DNA from: CAZQFV01 sp964613665
Lineage (GTDB): Bacteria > Chloroflexota > Chloroflexia > DTKN01
Length of the DNA stretch: 64,000 bases
Assembly (NCBI GenBank): GCA_964613665.1
Contig: CAZTIG010000014.1
Coordinates: 1 to 64,000 of the forward strand
Reading direction: 5' to 3'
Shown: in pieces, positions 1-7,889 of the stretch
Position numbering within the stretch: the first letter of the stretch is position 1
How the letters are laid out: every line of letters begins with the position of its first letter
Notes under the pieces: generated by a model
Told to the model about the DNA's origin: nothing
The model's database searches: none
The model's input: only the letters and a program-made list of their open reading frames with translations
Made by a program: the position numbers and the translations under genes

Positions 1-2
1 CG

Positions 3-596
3 CCAGCCGTGCCCCTGCCGACGCGTCTGCGCCTGCAGCTGCCCCCGGCGCACGGCGGGGCAGTGCTTCCGGCGGCCGAGCAGTGGGCCCCGGCCGGCCG
101 GCCGCCGCCGCGACCCGAGCCGACCCCGGCGCCCGCCTGGGAGCCCCTCCCGCCAGAGTGCCCCGGCGTCAGCGACGCCAACCACTACCCCCGCGCCGTC
201 TGCACCTGGTACGCCAAGGAGATGCGGCCAGACCTGCCCTGGTTCCGCGACGACTACGGCCTGGCCGTGAACTGGCCGCAGGCCGCCAGTCTCTGTGGCT
301 TCCAGGTGGACGGGGAGCCAGCCGCGGGGGCCGTTGTGGTCTTCCCGCCGTGGGCCAACGGTGCCTTTGAGGGGGGGCACGTCGCCTACGTCGAGGAGGT
401 CGAGGCTGACTCCGTGCTGATCTCCGAGTGCAATGTGGACCACGCCTCCGCATACATCGTGCCGCGCAGCCGATGGTGGGACTCGGGGTACCCCTGCGCC
501 TACCGGCGCATTCCCCGCGAGCGGCTGCACCCGGGCGTCCGTTATATCCATGGGCGCGTAGAACCGGACCTGTCGGTGTGTCGGGACTGTCAGTAG
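3..596 (+). CDS. CHAP-domain protein, 5' end outside or at window edge
   Basis: The reading frame is open from the first bases, so the true start may lie upstream; a GTG at 9 is the first internal candidate. The N-terminal third is Pro-rich and low in complexity, like a linker. The C-terminal part, from about residue 55, has the pattern of a CHAP amidohydrolase/peptidase: a Cys in CTWYAKEM and, about 65 residues later, a His in GGHVAYVEE, the expected nucleophile and base. CHAP enzymes cut peptidoglycan peptides or act as amidases outside the cytoplasm. No signal peptide is visible, probably because the N-terminus is missing. The fold call is good; substrate and start are unknown. Confidence 0.6.
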   Translation, partial: PAVPLPTRLRLQLPPAHGGAVLPAAEQWAPAGRPPPRPEPTPAPAWEPLPPECPGVSDANHYPRAVCTWYAKEMRPDLPWFRDDYGLAVNWPQAASLCGFQVDGEPAAGAVVVFPPWANGAFEGGHVAYVEEVEADSVLISECNVDHASAYIVPRSRWWDSGYPCAYRRIPRERLHPGVRYIHGRVEPDLSVCRDCQ

Positions 597-682
597 CGGC
601 CTCCGGCGGTAGGTGCTCCAACGGCGGGCTCTGACGCATGGTCGAGCGTGCTATGATAGGGGCTGGTCGCAGGCCATCGGGC

Positions 683-711
683 TTGCTCCCTTACCTGTCA
701 GGTAGTATAAT
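683..711 (+). promoter_or_regulatory. Sigma70-type promoter of the sensor kinase gene
   Basis: TTGCTC (683-688) and a perfect TATAAT (706-711) are separated by 17 bp, about 50 bp upstream of the kinase start at 762. Confidence 0.6.
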
Positions 712-761
712 GACGGCAGCAGTTGGGCAGTGTAGGAGGCCGATTCCAGCTGGGGAGTCCC

Positions 762-2645
762 ATGAACGCGCTCGCTCTGCCCGTGGTAAGCATCGCCGGC
801 CTGACCTTGTACGTGGCCTTCTACAACCTGGTCATGTACTTGGGCCGGCGGCAGCACCGCGAACACCTGATGTTCGCGCTGGCTGCGCTGGCCATGGGGC
901 TGTACGACTGCTTCTGCGTCGGCCTGTACCGGTCGACCTCGGTGGCCGAGGGCATGCTCTGGCAGCGCTGGCAGGTCGCCGCGCTGGCCCTGGCCAGCGC
1001 CGCCTTCGCCTGGTTCGTGCTGGACTATTTCGCCCAGACCGGGGAGGTCACGCGCCCGTCCAGGGTCGTGGTGCAGGTCGCCACGGTCTATTTCCACCTG
1101 GCAGCGATCGCGGGTCTGCTGGATCCCACGGGCCTGTACTGGGCCACAGACCAGCCACTGATCAAGGAGATATCGCTGCCTCTTGGGCTGAACGTCGTCT
1201 ACTACGAAGTGGCCCAGGGACCGCTGGGAGATCTGCAGAGCATCCTGGGCATTGCGCTGTTCATCTACATCCTCGTGCTCACCATCCGCATCTACCGCCG
1301 TGGACATCGCCGCGAGGCCGGCCCTATGCTTGCAGCGCTGGCCTGCTTCTTCGTCGGCGCCATCAACGACACGGCCGTCTCCATGGGCCTCTACCAGTTC
1401 CTCTACACGATGGAGTACGCCTGTCTGGGCATGGTGCTCCTGATGACCTACTCTCTCACCGGCAAGGTCATCGCTGCTGCGCAGACAGAGGAGATGCTGC
1501 GGCAGCGCAACGCCCAACTGGATGCGCTGCGGCGGGTGGGAATCGAGCTCACGGCGCAACTGGACCTGGAGATCCTGCTGCAGTCGATCGCCCGGCAGTC
1601 GGTGGAGCTGCTGGGCGGGAGCGGTGGGGGGCTCTACTTGTATCAGCCCGATCGCGACCTACTGGAGTGGGTCCTGGGCGTCGGCGCGGGACAGCCGGCC
1701 ATCGGCACGGTCCTGCACCGCGGCGAGGGCCTTTCCGGCAAGGCCTGGGTGGAGGGCAAGCCGCTCTTTGTGGAGGACTACTGGAGCTGGGAAGGGCGCG
1801 CGGCGGTGCACAACGGTCTGCCCAACGTGGCGGCCATCAGCGCGCCGGTGCGTTGGGGAGGGGAGTTCCTGGGTGTCCTGAGCGTGGTGGCGGAAATACC
1901 CCACGTCTTCTCCTCAGCCGACGCCGAGCTGCTGGCTCTGTTCGCCACCCACGTAGCCATTGCCATCCGCAACGCCCGGCTCTTCGGCGAGGCCCGCCAG
2001 CGGGCCGAACGCCTGGCGGCGGTCAACCGGATCGCCCGGGCGGTTGGGGCTACCCTGCGCCTGGACGAGCTGCTGGAGGTCGTCTACCGGGAGACCACCG
2101 CCATTTTCCCGGCCGAATCCTTCTTCATCGCACTCTACGACGAGGCTGCCCAGGAGCTCGATTTCCGCATCCAGGTCGACGCGGGCGTGCGGCAGCCCGC
2201 CGAGCGCATGGATGCTCGTATCGGGCTGACCTCGCGTGTCATCAGCGAGAGAAAGCCCCTCCTCATCCACGACCTGGCCCAGGAGCAGGGGCACCTGCCC
2301 GAGGCGGTTCTCTACGGCACCATGGCGCTGCCCCGCTCCTGGCTGGGGGTGCCGATGTGCGTTGGGGAGCGGCTTATCGGGGTGATGGCCATCCAGTCCT
2401 ACAGCGCCTATGCCTACGAAGAGGACGATCAGCTACTACTGGCCACCATTGCCGACCAGGTAGCCGTGGCTGTCGAGCAGGCCGGCTCTACCAGACGCTG
2501 CGCGATTCCGAGGAAAAGTACCGCGCCCTCTTCGACCAGGCCAACGATGCCGTCTTCTTGGAAACGCTGGACGGGCGCGTCCTGGAGGCGAACGAACGGG
2601 CCTGCCAGCTCCTGGGGTATACGCGCCAGGAGCTGCTGCAGTTGA
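762..2645 (+). CDS. Hybrid sensor histidine kinase, N-terminal part (frameshifted gene)
   Basis: N-terminal half of a membrane hybrid sensor kinase. The start ATG at 762 follows GGGGAG (752-757). Residues 1 to about 230 contain seven hydrophobic segments (7TM-like input domain). Two GAF domains follow, about residues 270-410 and 430-575, with typical ends (ATHVAIAIRNARLF and ADQVAVAVEQA). After codon 2481-2483 this frame loses meaning, while the PAS and kinase domains continue in the -1 frame from CGG at 2483. One missing C in a CCC run at 2482-2483 would restore a single protein of about 1,075 residues. True lesion or sequencing error cannot be told apart here. The real coding content of this frame ends near 2483; the stop at 2645 is incidental. 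Confidence 0.75.
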   Translation: MNALALPVVSIAGLTLYVAFYNLVMYLGRRQHREHLMFALAALAMGLYDCFCVGLYRSTSVAEGMLWQRWQVAALALASAAFAWFVLDYFAQTGEVTRPSRVVVQVATVYFHLAAIAGLLDPTGLYWATDQPLIKEISLPLGLNVVYYEVAQGPLGDLQSILGIALFIYILVLTIRIYRRGHRREAGPMLAALACFFVGAINDTAVSMGLYQFLYTMEYACLGMVLLMTYSLTGKVIAAAQTEEMLRQRNAQLDALRRVGIELTAQLDLEILLQSIARQSVELLGGSGGGLYLYQPDRDLLEWVLGVGAGQPAIGTVLHRGEGLSGKAWVEGKPLFVEDYWSWEGRAAVHNGLPNVAAISAPVRWGGEFLGVLSVVAEIPHVFSSADAELLALFATHVAIAIRNARLFGEARQRAERLAAVNRIARAVGATLRLDELLEVVYRETTAIFPAESFFIALYDEAAQELDFRIQVDAGVRQPAERMDARIGLTSRVISERKPLLIHDLAQEQGHLPEAVLYGTMALPRSWLGVPMCVGERLIGVMAIQSYSAYAYEEDDQLLLATIADQVAVAVEQAGSTRRCAIPRKSTAPSSTRPTMPSSWKRWTGASWRRTNGPASSWGIRARSCCS

Positions 2646-3991
2646 GCGTGGCCGACATCGTGCCCCCTGAGGTGCGCGACAGGCTGCCGGAGATCATCCA
2701 GGGTGAACTGATCAGGGGCGGCGTGCGTCTGGAAGCGGAGAACGTGCGCCGGGACGGCACGCGCGTTCCGGTGGAGGTGAGCACGACGCTGCTGGAGATC
2801 GGCGGGCAGGAACTGGTCCTGGCCATGGTGCGCGACATCACCGAGCGTCGGCGGGCCGAGGAGCAGCTCCGGGAGGCGCAGAAGATGGAGGCCATCGGCA
2901 CGCTGGCCGGGGGCATCGCCCACGACTTTAACAACATCCTGACCGGCATCTTGGGCCATGCCTCGCTGGTGCAGCAGGACTTGCCGCCGGACAGCCCGCT
3001 CTACCAGGACCTGGGGCGGATCATGCACGCCGCGGGTCGGGCTGCCGACCTGACGCGCCACCTGCTCACCTTTGCCCGGCGCAGCCCGCACGTGGAGATG
3101 GAGCCGCTCGATGTTAACATCGTGGCACGCGAGGTGGCCGATCTCCTCGGCCACACCATCGACAAATCGATCAATATCGAGCTGCAGTTGGCCCCCGACC
3201 TCCCGGCTGTGCGCGGCGACGCCGGCCAGCTTCACCAGACCCTCCTGAACCTCTGTCTGAACGCGCGCGACGCCATGCCACAGGGAGGGAAACTGACGAT
3301 CGCGACGGAGAAGGTGGCGGTCGCGGCCGAGGAGGGGTTGGCCGATGCGGACCTGCCCGCTGGCGAGTATGTGCTGCTGAGTGTGGCCGACACGGGGAGC
3401 GGTATCGCGCCGGCCGTCCTGCGGCGCATCTTCGAGCCGTTCTACACCACCAAGGACCAGGGGCGGGGGCTGGGCCTGGCGATCGTCTACGGCATCGTGC
3501 ACGGTCACGGCGGCACAGTGCGCGTCCAGAGCGAGCCGGGGCAGGGGTCTGTCTTCCAAGTGTACCTCCCGGCCCGCAAGGAGCCGGCCACGAGTGCCCC
3601 ACCGCCGGTGCTGGCGGTCCCTGGCGGCAGCGAGACAGTCCTGGTAGTGGATGACGAGACGGCCGTGCGGCAGGTCCTGCAACGCATCCTGGAGCGCGGC
3701 GGGTACACGGTGCTCCTGGCTGAAGATGGGGTGCAGGCCCTCGAGGTATACCGCGACCACGGCAAGAAGATCGATTTGGTCGTGATGGATGTGGCCATGC
3801 CGCACATGGGCGGGCGGGATGCCTGCCAGAGGCTGCAGGAGATCTCTCCCGGGGTCAAGGTCCTCTTCTCCAGCGGCTACAGCGAGGAGGACCAGACCGA
3901 GCTGTCTATGTGGGGGGCGCGCGGGTTCCTGCAAAAGCCGTACGATGCCACTACCGTGCTGCGCACGGTGCGCCGAGCCCTGGACATGTAG
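2483..3991 (+). CDS. Hybrid sensor histidine kinase, C-terminal part: PAS, HisKA, HATPase, receiver
   Basis: Continuation of the preceding gene in the next frame, with no start codon of its own at the junction. In order it has a PAS domain (SEEKYRALFDQANDAVF), a HisKA dimerisation segment with phospho-acceptor His in GGIAHDFNNIL (NtrB/hybrid style), a HATPase domain with N-box NLCLNARDAM and G-box GRGLGLAIVYG, and a C-terminal receiver domain with DDE, acceptor Asp in VVMDVAMP and Lys in LQKPYD. A phosphate would be transferred from His to its own receiver and then to an unknown partner. No response regulator gene is adjacent, so the target is not evident. The frameshift at 2483 separates it from its sensor half. 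Confidence 0.75.
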   Translation, partial: RLYQTLRDSEEKYRALFDQANDAVFLETLDGRVLEANERACQLLGYTRQELLQLSVADIVPPEVRDRLPEIIQGELIRGGVRLEAENVRRDGTRVPVEVSTTLLEIGGQELVLAMVRDITERRRAEEQLREAQKMEAIGTLAGGIAHDFNNILTGILGHASLVQQDLPPDSPLYQDLGRIMHAAGRAADLTRHLLTFARRSPHVEMEPLDVNIVAREVADLLGHTIDKSINIELQLAPDLPAVRGDAGQLHQTLLNLCLNARDAMPQGGKLTIATEKVAVAAEEGLADADLPAGEYVLLSVADTGSGIAPAVLRRIFEPFYTTKDQGRGLGLAIVYGIVHGHGGTVRVQSEPGQGSVFQVYLPARKEPATSAPPPVLAVPGGSETVLVVDDETAVRQVLQRILERGGYTVLLAEDGVQALEVYRDHGKKIDLVVMDVAMPHMGGRDACQRLQEISPGVKVLFSSGYSEEDQTELSMWGARGFLQKPYDATTVLRTVRRALDM

Positions 3992-4067
3992 CGGCTCTTG
4001 GGCGGGTCGAGGGCTGCCTGGATAAAGGTGCCGGCCGGCGTCGCATTCCGGCCCAGGAGGATGGGCC

Positions 4068-5900
4068 ATGCATGGCTGGACCGGCAGCGTGTTGCACGTG
4101 GATCTGACTACCGGCGCGGTCGAGACCAGTCCGCTGGACGGCGCGCAGGCGAGGCTGTTTCTGGGTGGGCGCGGGCTGGGGGCCCGCCTGCTGTGGGATC
4201 TGGTCGGTCCGGGGGTGGAACCCCTGGCCCCAGAGAACGCCCTGATCTTTGCCACCGGCCCGCTGACGGCCAGCGGCTACTACACCGGCAGCCGCTTCTC
4301 GGTCAGCACCAAGAGCCCTCTGACCGGAACGATCTTGGACGCCAACGCCGGCGGGCACTGGGGCGTGCTGCTAAAGCGGGCCGGCTACGATGCCCTGGTG
4401 ATCTGCGGCCGCGCTGAAGGGCCGGCCTGGCTGGAGGTTGCCCCCGGTGGCGTGGTGCTGCACGACGCGGGGCAGCTGTGGGGTCGGCGCGTGGCCGAGA
4501 CCACGGTGGCGCTGGGCCAGCGCGCCGGCCGGCGCAGTGTCCTGTGCATCGGGCCGGCCGGGGAGAACCGTTGTCGCATCGCTGCCATCATGAGCGACGG
4601 CGAGCGCAGCCTGGCCCGCGGGGGTGCGGGGGCGGTGCTGGGCAGCAAGAACCTGAAGGCGATCGTCGTCTCCGGGGAGCGCCGTCCCTCCATCGCCGAC
4701 CCGCAGCGGCTCAAGTTCCTGATGTACGAGAGCCGCAAGGTGCTGACGGCCAGCCCGCTGACCAGCCAGGCTCTGCCCGAATTCGGCACTGCCGTGCTGG
4801 TGAACATCGTCAACCTCTTCGGGGCCCTGCCCACGCGCAACTTCCGAGAGAGCCAGTTCGAGGGAGCGGCACGCATCTCCGGCGAGGCTTTGCAGGAGGG
4901 CTACCTGGTGGGAAAGAAGGGCTGTTGGTCCTGCCCGATCCGCTGCACGCGCGTCAGCAGGACGGCGCGCGTCGAGGGTGCGGGCCCGGAGTACGAGTCC
5001 CTCTGGGCTCTGGGCGCTCAGTGCGGCATCGACGACCTGCCGGCGATCATCGAGGCCAATGCCCTGTGCAACGACCTGGGGCTGGATACCATCTCCACCG
5101 GCTCGACCATCGCCTGCGCCATGGAGCTGGCCGAGCTGGGCCAGGTCGACAGCGCGCTGCGCTTCGGTCGGGCCGACCTGCTGGCCCCGACGATCAGCGA
5201 CATCGCCTACCGCCGCGGCCTGGGCGACGAGCTGGCCGAGGGGAGCCGCCGCTTCGCCGCCGGGCACGGCCGGCCGGACCTCTCCATGAACGTCAAGGGC
5301 CTGGAGCTGCCGGCCTATGACCCGCGCGGCATGCAGGGGCAGGGGCTGCTCTACGCCACCTCCAACCGCGGTGGGTGCCACATGCGCGGCAACATGCTGG
5401 GCCTGGAACTCCTGGGCCTGCCCAAGCGGATCGACCGCTTCCAGGTCCAGGGCAAGGCCGGCCACGTCATCCTACAGCAGAACGTGGCCGCGGCGATCGA
5501 CTCGCTGGTGGTCTGCAAATTCGCCCACCTGGCCGTTTCGATGGAGTACCTGGCGCGTGCCCTGAACGCCGTGGCGGGGCTGGACGAGTCCACCGACGGG
5601 CTGATCCGCGTGGGCGAGCGCGTCTGGAACCTGGAACGGCTCTACAACCTGCGCGAGGGCTTTTCCGCGGCCGACGACACGCTGCCGCGACGACTGCTGG
5701 AGGAGCCAGTGCCGGCCGGCCCCAGCCAGGGCTGGGTGACCCACCTGGCGCCTATGCTGGCGGAGTACTACCGGGCCCGCGGCTGGGATGCGCAGGGCGT
5801 GCCGGCGCGCAGGAAGCTGGAGGAGTTGGAGCTATGGTCGATCAGCGCATCTATGAGCAGTTCCGCGACATCGGCCGGGACATGTACGTCGCCCAGCTGA
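4068..5900 (+). CDS. Aldehyde:ferredoxin oxidoreductase (AOR family)
   Basis: Tungsten/molybdenum-pterin enzyme that oxidises aldehydes to carboxylic acids and reduces ferredoxin in the cytoplasm. The start ATG at 4068 is 7 bp after AGGAGG. The N-terminal domain shows FLGGRGLGARLLWD and the TGPLTASG and GSRFSVSTKSP signatures of the pterin-binding domain. The 4Fe-4S ligands are CX2CX3C at residues 286, 289 and 293, with the distal Cys at 483 (VVCKFA). At 610 aa the length is normal for the family. The last ~22 codons (after KLEELEL) look unlike the family and overlap the next gene by 67 bp, so the original stop may have been lost near 5834. Substrate cannot be read from sequence; the co-transcribed class II aldolase suggests sugar-derived aldehydes. 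Confidence 0.9.
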   Translation: MHGWTGSVLHVDLTTGAVETSPLDGAQARLFLGGRGLGARLLWDLVGPGVEPLAPENALIFATGPLTASGYYTGSRFSVSTKSPLTGTILDANAGGHWGVLLKRAGYDALVICGRAEGPAWLEVAPGGVVLHDAGQLWGRRVAETTVALGQRAGRRSVLCIGPAGENRCRIAAIMSDGERSLARGGAGAVLGSKNLKAIVVSGERRPSIADPQRLKFLMYESRKVLTASPLTSQALPEFGTAVLVNIVNLFGALPTRNFRESQFEGAARISGEALQEGYLVGKKGCWSCPIRCTRVSRTARVEGAGPEYESLWALGAQCGIDDLPAIIEANALCNDLGLDTISTGSTIACAMELAELGQVDSALRFGRADLLAPTISDIAYRRGLGDELAEGSRRFAAGHGRPDLSMNVKGLELPAYDPRGMQGQGLLYATSNRGGCHMRGNMLGLELLGLPKRIDRFQVQGKAGHVILQQNVAAAIDSLVVCKFAHLAVSMEYLARALNAVAGLDESTDGLIRVGERVWNLERLYNLREGFSAADDTLPRRLLEEPVPAGPSQGWVTHLAPMLAEYYRARGWDAQGVPARRKLEELELWSISASMSSSATSAGTCTSPS

Positions 5901-6445
5901 TCAGCTCCCACGGCGGCAACATCAGCATCCGTTTCGGCGACAGGGTGATCATCAAGCGCCGCGGGGCCATGTTGGGCCGGCTCCAGCCGGACGACCTGAT
6001 CGAGACGAGCCTGGAGAAGGACGACAGCGCGCTCGTGCTGGCCTCGAGCGAGCTGATCGTGCACAAGGCCATCTACCGGGCCACATCGGCCCTGGCCGTA
6101 GTCCACGCCCACCCGCGCGTTGCCGTAGCCCTATCCCTCAGCCGCGACGAGATCGTGCCCATCGACAACGAGGGGTCCTACCTGCTGAAGCGCGTGCCGG
6201 TGATCGCGGTGGAGATGGCCTCGGGGAGCAAGGAGATGGCCACGGCGGTCGCCGCCATGCTGCGGGAGTACAAGCTGGTGCTGCTGCGCGGCCACGGCAG
6301 CTTCGCCACCGGGCAGACGCTGGACGAGGCCTTTCAGTGGACCAGCGCCCTGGAGGAGTGCTGCCAGGTCATCCTGGCGGCCAAGCTCATGGGGGAGCCC
6401 TTCCTCGAGTACCGCCGGATGAGCGAGTCGTACCGGGAGTGGTGA
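5834..6445 (+). CDS. Class II aldolase/adducin family protein
   Basis: 203-residue protein of the L-fuculose/L-rhamnulose phosphate aldolase family, zinc-dependent and cytosolic. AGGAG just before ATG 5834, inside the end of the AOR gene, sets the start. Visible motifs are GGNISIR near residue 28, SSELIVHKAIY (candidate catalytic Glu), VVHAHPRV (two zinc His ligands) and RGHGSFATG (third His). The usual family length is about 210-220. Translational coupling with the AOR gene suggests that a lactaldehyde-type product might feed the oxidoreductase, but that is inference. Ribulose-phosphate epimerases and other aldolases share the fold, so substrate is open. Confidence 0.85.
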   Translation: MVDQRIYEQFRDIGRDMYVAQLISSHGGNISIRFGDRVIIKRRGAMLGRLQPDDLIETSLEKDDSALVLASSELIVHKAIYRATSALAVVHAHPRVAVALSLSRDEIVPIDNEGSYLLKRVPVIAVEMASGSKEMATAVAAMLREYKLVLLRGHGSFATGQTLDEAFQWTSALEECCQVILAAKLMGEPFLEYRRMSESYREW

Positions 6446-6510
6446 GGGCAGGCCGGTGCTGGTGGCCGCCGCCTGGGCGGCGGATACTCCCTGGTCACAG
6501 GAACTCATCG

Positions 6511-6570
6511 TGACAAATCTGCATTAGTATAAAATCATCTATTGACAAAATGTGAATAGTGTGGTATAAT
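6511..6570 (+). promoter_or_regulatory. Consensus promoter of the padR/orp-like operon with tandem upstream repeat
   Basis: TTGACA (6542-6547) and TATAAT (6565-6570) are separated by exactly 17 bp, a near-perfect sigma70-type promoter ahead of the PadR gene at 6593. A similar AT-rich segment starts 32 bp upstream: both copies begin TGACAAA (6511 and 6543) and run into a TAGT..ATAA stretch, suggesting a duplicated regulator site. Strong RBS TAGGAGGA at 6579. Confidence 0.7.
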
Positions 6571-6592
6571 AGCCCGGTAGGAGGACGATGAG

Positions 6593-7006
6593 ATGCCAGG
6601 ACAGTATGGCCGGCGCTGGGGGCACAACAGACGGGCGGTGCGGATGCTCGAGCCCACCCTACTGCTTCTGCTGCACTATGGCTCCACGCACGGCTACACT
6701 CTGCTGGAGAAGTTGGAGGGCTTTGGGCTGGGCGGATTGCATCCCGCCATTGTCTACCGGGCGTTGAACGAGATGGAGGCCCGCGGGTGGCTTGCTTCCT
6801 CCTGGGAGGAGCAGCAGACCCAGGGCCCGCCGCGGCGGGTATACCGGCTGACTGCCCTGGGCGACGAGGTCCTGGCCGGCTGGGTGAGCGACCTGGAAGA
6901 GACGCAGGCACGGGTCGCGCAGCTCCTGGCCGCCTACCGCCAGCACATGGACAAGGGGCAGGGAGAACATCATGAGGATTCGGCAGGGCCGAGAGGAGGT
7001 GAATGA
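6593..7006 (+). CDS. PadR-family transcriptional regulator
   Basis: 137-residue winged-helix regulator. After a short basic N-terminus the protein has the PadR pattern: LEPTLLLLLHYGSTHGYTLLEKL (helix 1-2), then HPAIVYRALNEMEARGWL (recognition helix) and the wing PPRRVYRLTALGDEVL; the C-terminus is a short dimerisation helix. PadR proteins normally repress nearby genes and are released by a ligand or metal. It is the first gene of a same-strand cluster running to 14200, overlapping the reading space of the next small gene. It probably autoregulates from the repeat-containing promoter at 6511-6570 and controls the ORP-like genes. Confidence 0.85.
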   Translation: MPGQYGRRWGHNRRAVRMLEPTLLLLLHYGSTHGYTLLEKLEGFGLGGLHPAIVYRALNEMEARGWLASSWEEQQTQGPPRRVYRLTALGDEVLAGWVSDLEETQARVAQLLAAYRQHMDKGQGEHHEDSAGPRGGE

Positions 7007-7007
7007 G

Positions 7008-7289
7008 ATGCCAGGATTCGATGGTACCGGACCGCGAGGACAGGGACCCATGACCGGTCGCGGTGAGGGATACTGCGCACTGGTGCTTCCCGTGGGTGGG
7101 CAGGTCCCTTCTGGCTACGCCGGTTGGCAGGGCCGGCCCGTCTGGGGCCGAACGCCTGCTCGCGCCGTGGCTGGGGGAATGCTTCCAGGCCGGTCAACGA
7201 GTTTGCCCATGGGCGCTGGCCGCGCCCGGCGATGCGGTCGCGGCCGCGGTGCGAGGGTGGGACGGGTCGGCCGCTGGGCCCGGTGGTAG
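7008..7289 (+). CDS. DUF5320-like Gly/Arg-rich small protein (first copy)
   Basis: Small protein of 93 residues starting MPGFDGTGPRGQGPMTG, the hallmark N-terminus of the DUF5320 family found beside NifX/Mrp-type genes in anaerobes. GAGGAGGT (6993-7000) precedes ATG 7008. Past residue 24 (GEGYCAL) the sequence becomes Arg/Gly-rich and less family-like than the second copy at 7374, so a frameshift within the gene is possible. Function is unknown; the conserved context suggests a role in handling a metal cluster or redox complex. Two copies in a row suggest duplication. Confidence 0.6.
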   Translation: MPGFDGTGPRGQGPMTGRGEGYCALVLPVGGQVPSGYAGWQGRPVWGRTPARAVAGGMLPGRSTSLPMGAGRARRCGRGRGARVGRVGRWARW

Positions 7290-7373
7290 CGCGCCCGCCG
7301 GCCCCGTGGCGAGGCCCGCCCGATGCGAGAGAGACATAACGCTGAGCAGTGGATCGAAAAGGAGGTGAACGAA

Positions 7374-7727
7374 ATGCCTGGTGGAGATCGGACTGGGCCG
7401 CGTGGCATGGGCCCGATGACGGGCCGTGCGGCCGGCTACTGTGCCGGTGCGGGTGTGCCCGGCTACGCCAACCCGGTGCCCGGTCGGGGTGTGGGCTGGG
7501 GCGGTGGTGGTTGGGGCCGCGGCAACCGCTGGCGGCACTGGTACTATGCCACCGGCCTGCCGGGATGGGCCCGTGCCGGGTACGCGCCGCCCTGGGCGTA
7601 TGGCCCGGTGGCTGCCCCACCCCCTGTTGAGCAGGAGGCCGGCTACCTGAAGCAGCAGGCCGCCTGGCTGCAGCAGCAGCTGGACGCCATCAGCCAGCGT
7701 CTCCAGGAACTGGAGAAGCAGGAGTAG
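7374..7727 (+). CDS. DUF5320-like small protein (second copy) with C-terminal coiled coil
   Basis: 117 residues, start fixed by AAAAGGAGGTGA 6 bp before ATG 7374. The N-terminus MPGGDRTGPRGMGPMTG is nearly the same as the upstream copy; a Gly/Trp/Tyr/Arg-rich middle follows (GYCAGAGVPGYANP, then GRGVGWGGGGWGRGN), and the last 35 residues form a Gln/Leu coiled coil (LKQQAAWLQQQLDAI). This three-part design is typical of full-length DUF5320 members. No catalytic residues are visible. The coiled coil matches those at the C-termini of the two NifX-like proteins downstream, suggesting that these proteins assemble together. Confidence 0.7.
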   Translation: MPGGDRTGPRGMGPMTGRAAGYCAGAGVPGYANPVPGRGVGWGGGGWGRGNRWRHWYYATGLPGWARAGYAPPWAYGPVAAPPPVEQEAGYLKQQAAWLQQQLDAISQRLQELEKQE

Positions 7728-7889
7728 CGCACCGGTGAGATCCTGATGGGGCGGGTGCCGACGCTCGCCGCAACGGCACCCGCCCCAGGCGCCCGGCCGC
7801 ATGCGGGCAGGTGGACCCGAGGTCGTGCGAACATCGCCTTCTGCCTCCCGTGGAGGAGGTATGGGCAATCGCTTCGTCAAGGAGAGAGC

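Noticed and set aside
2429..4255. Long minus-strand frame over the sensor kinase
   Set aside because: It is the antisense shadow of a clear kinase in high-GC DNA; no domain pattern or ribosome site.
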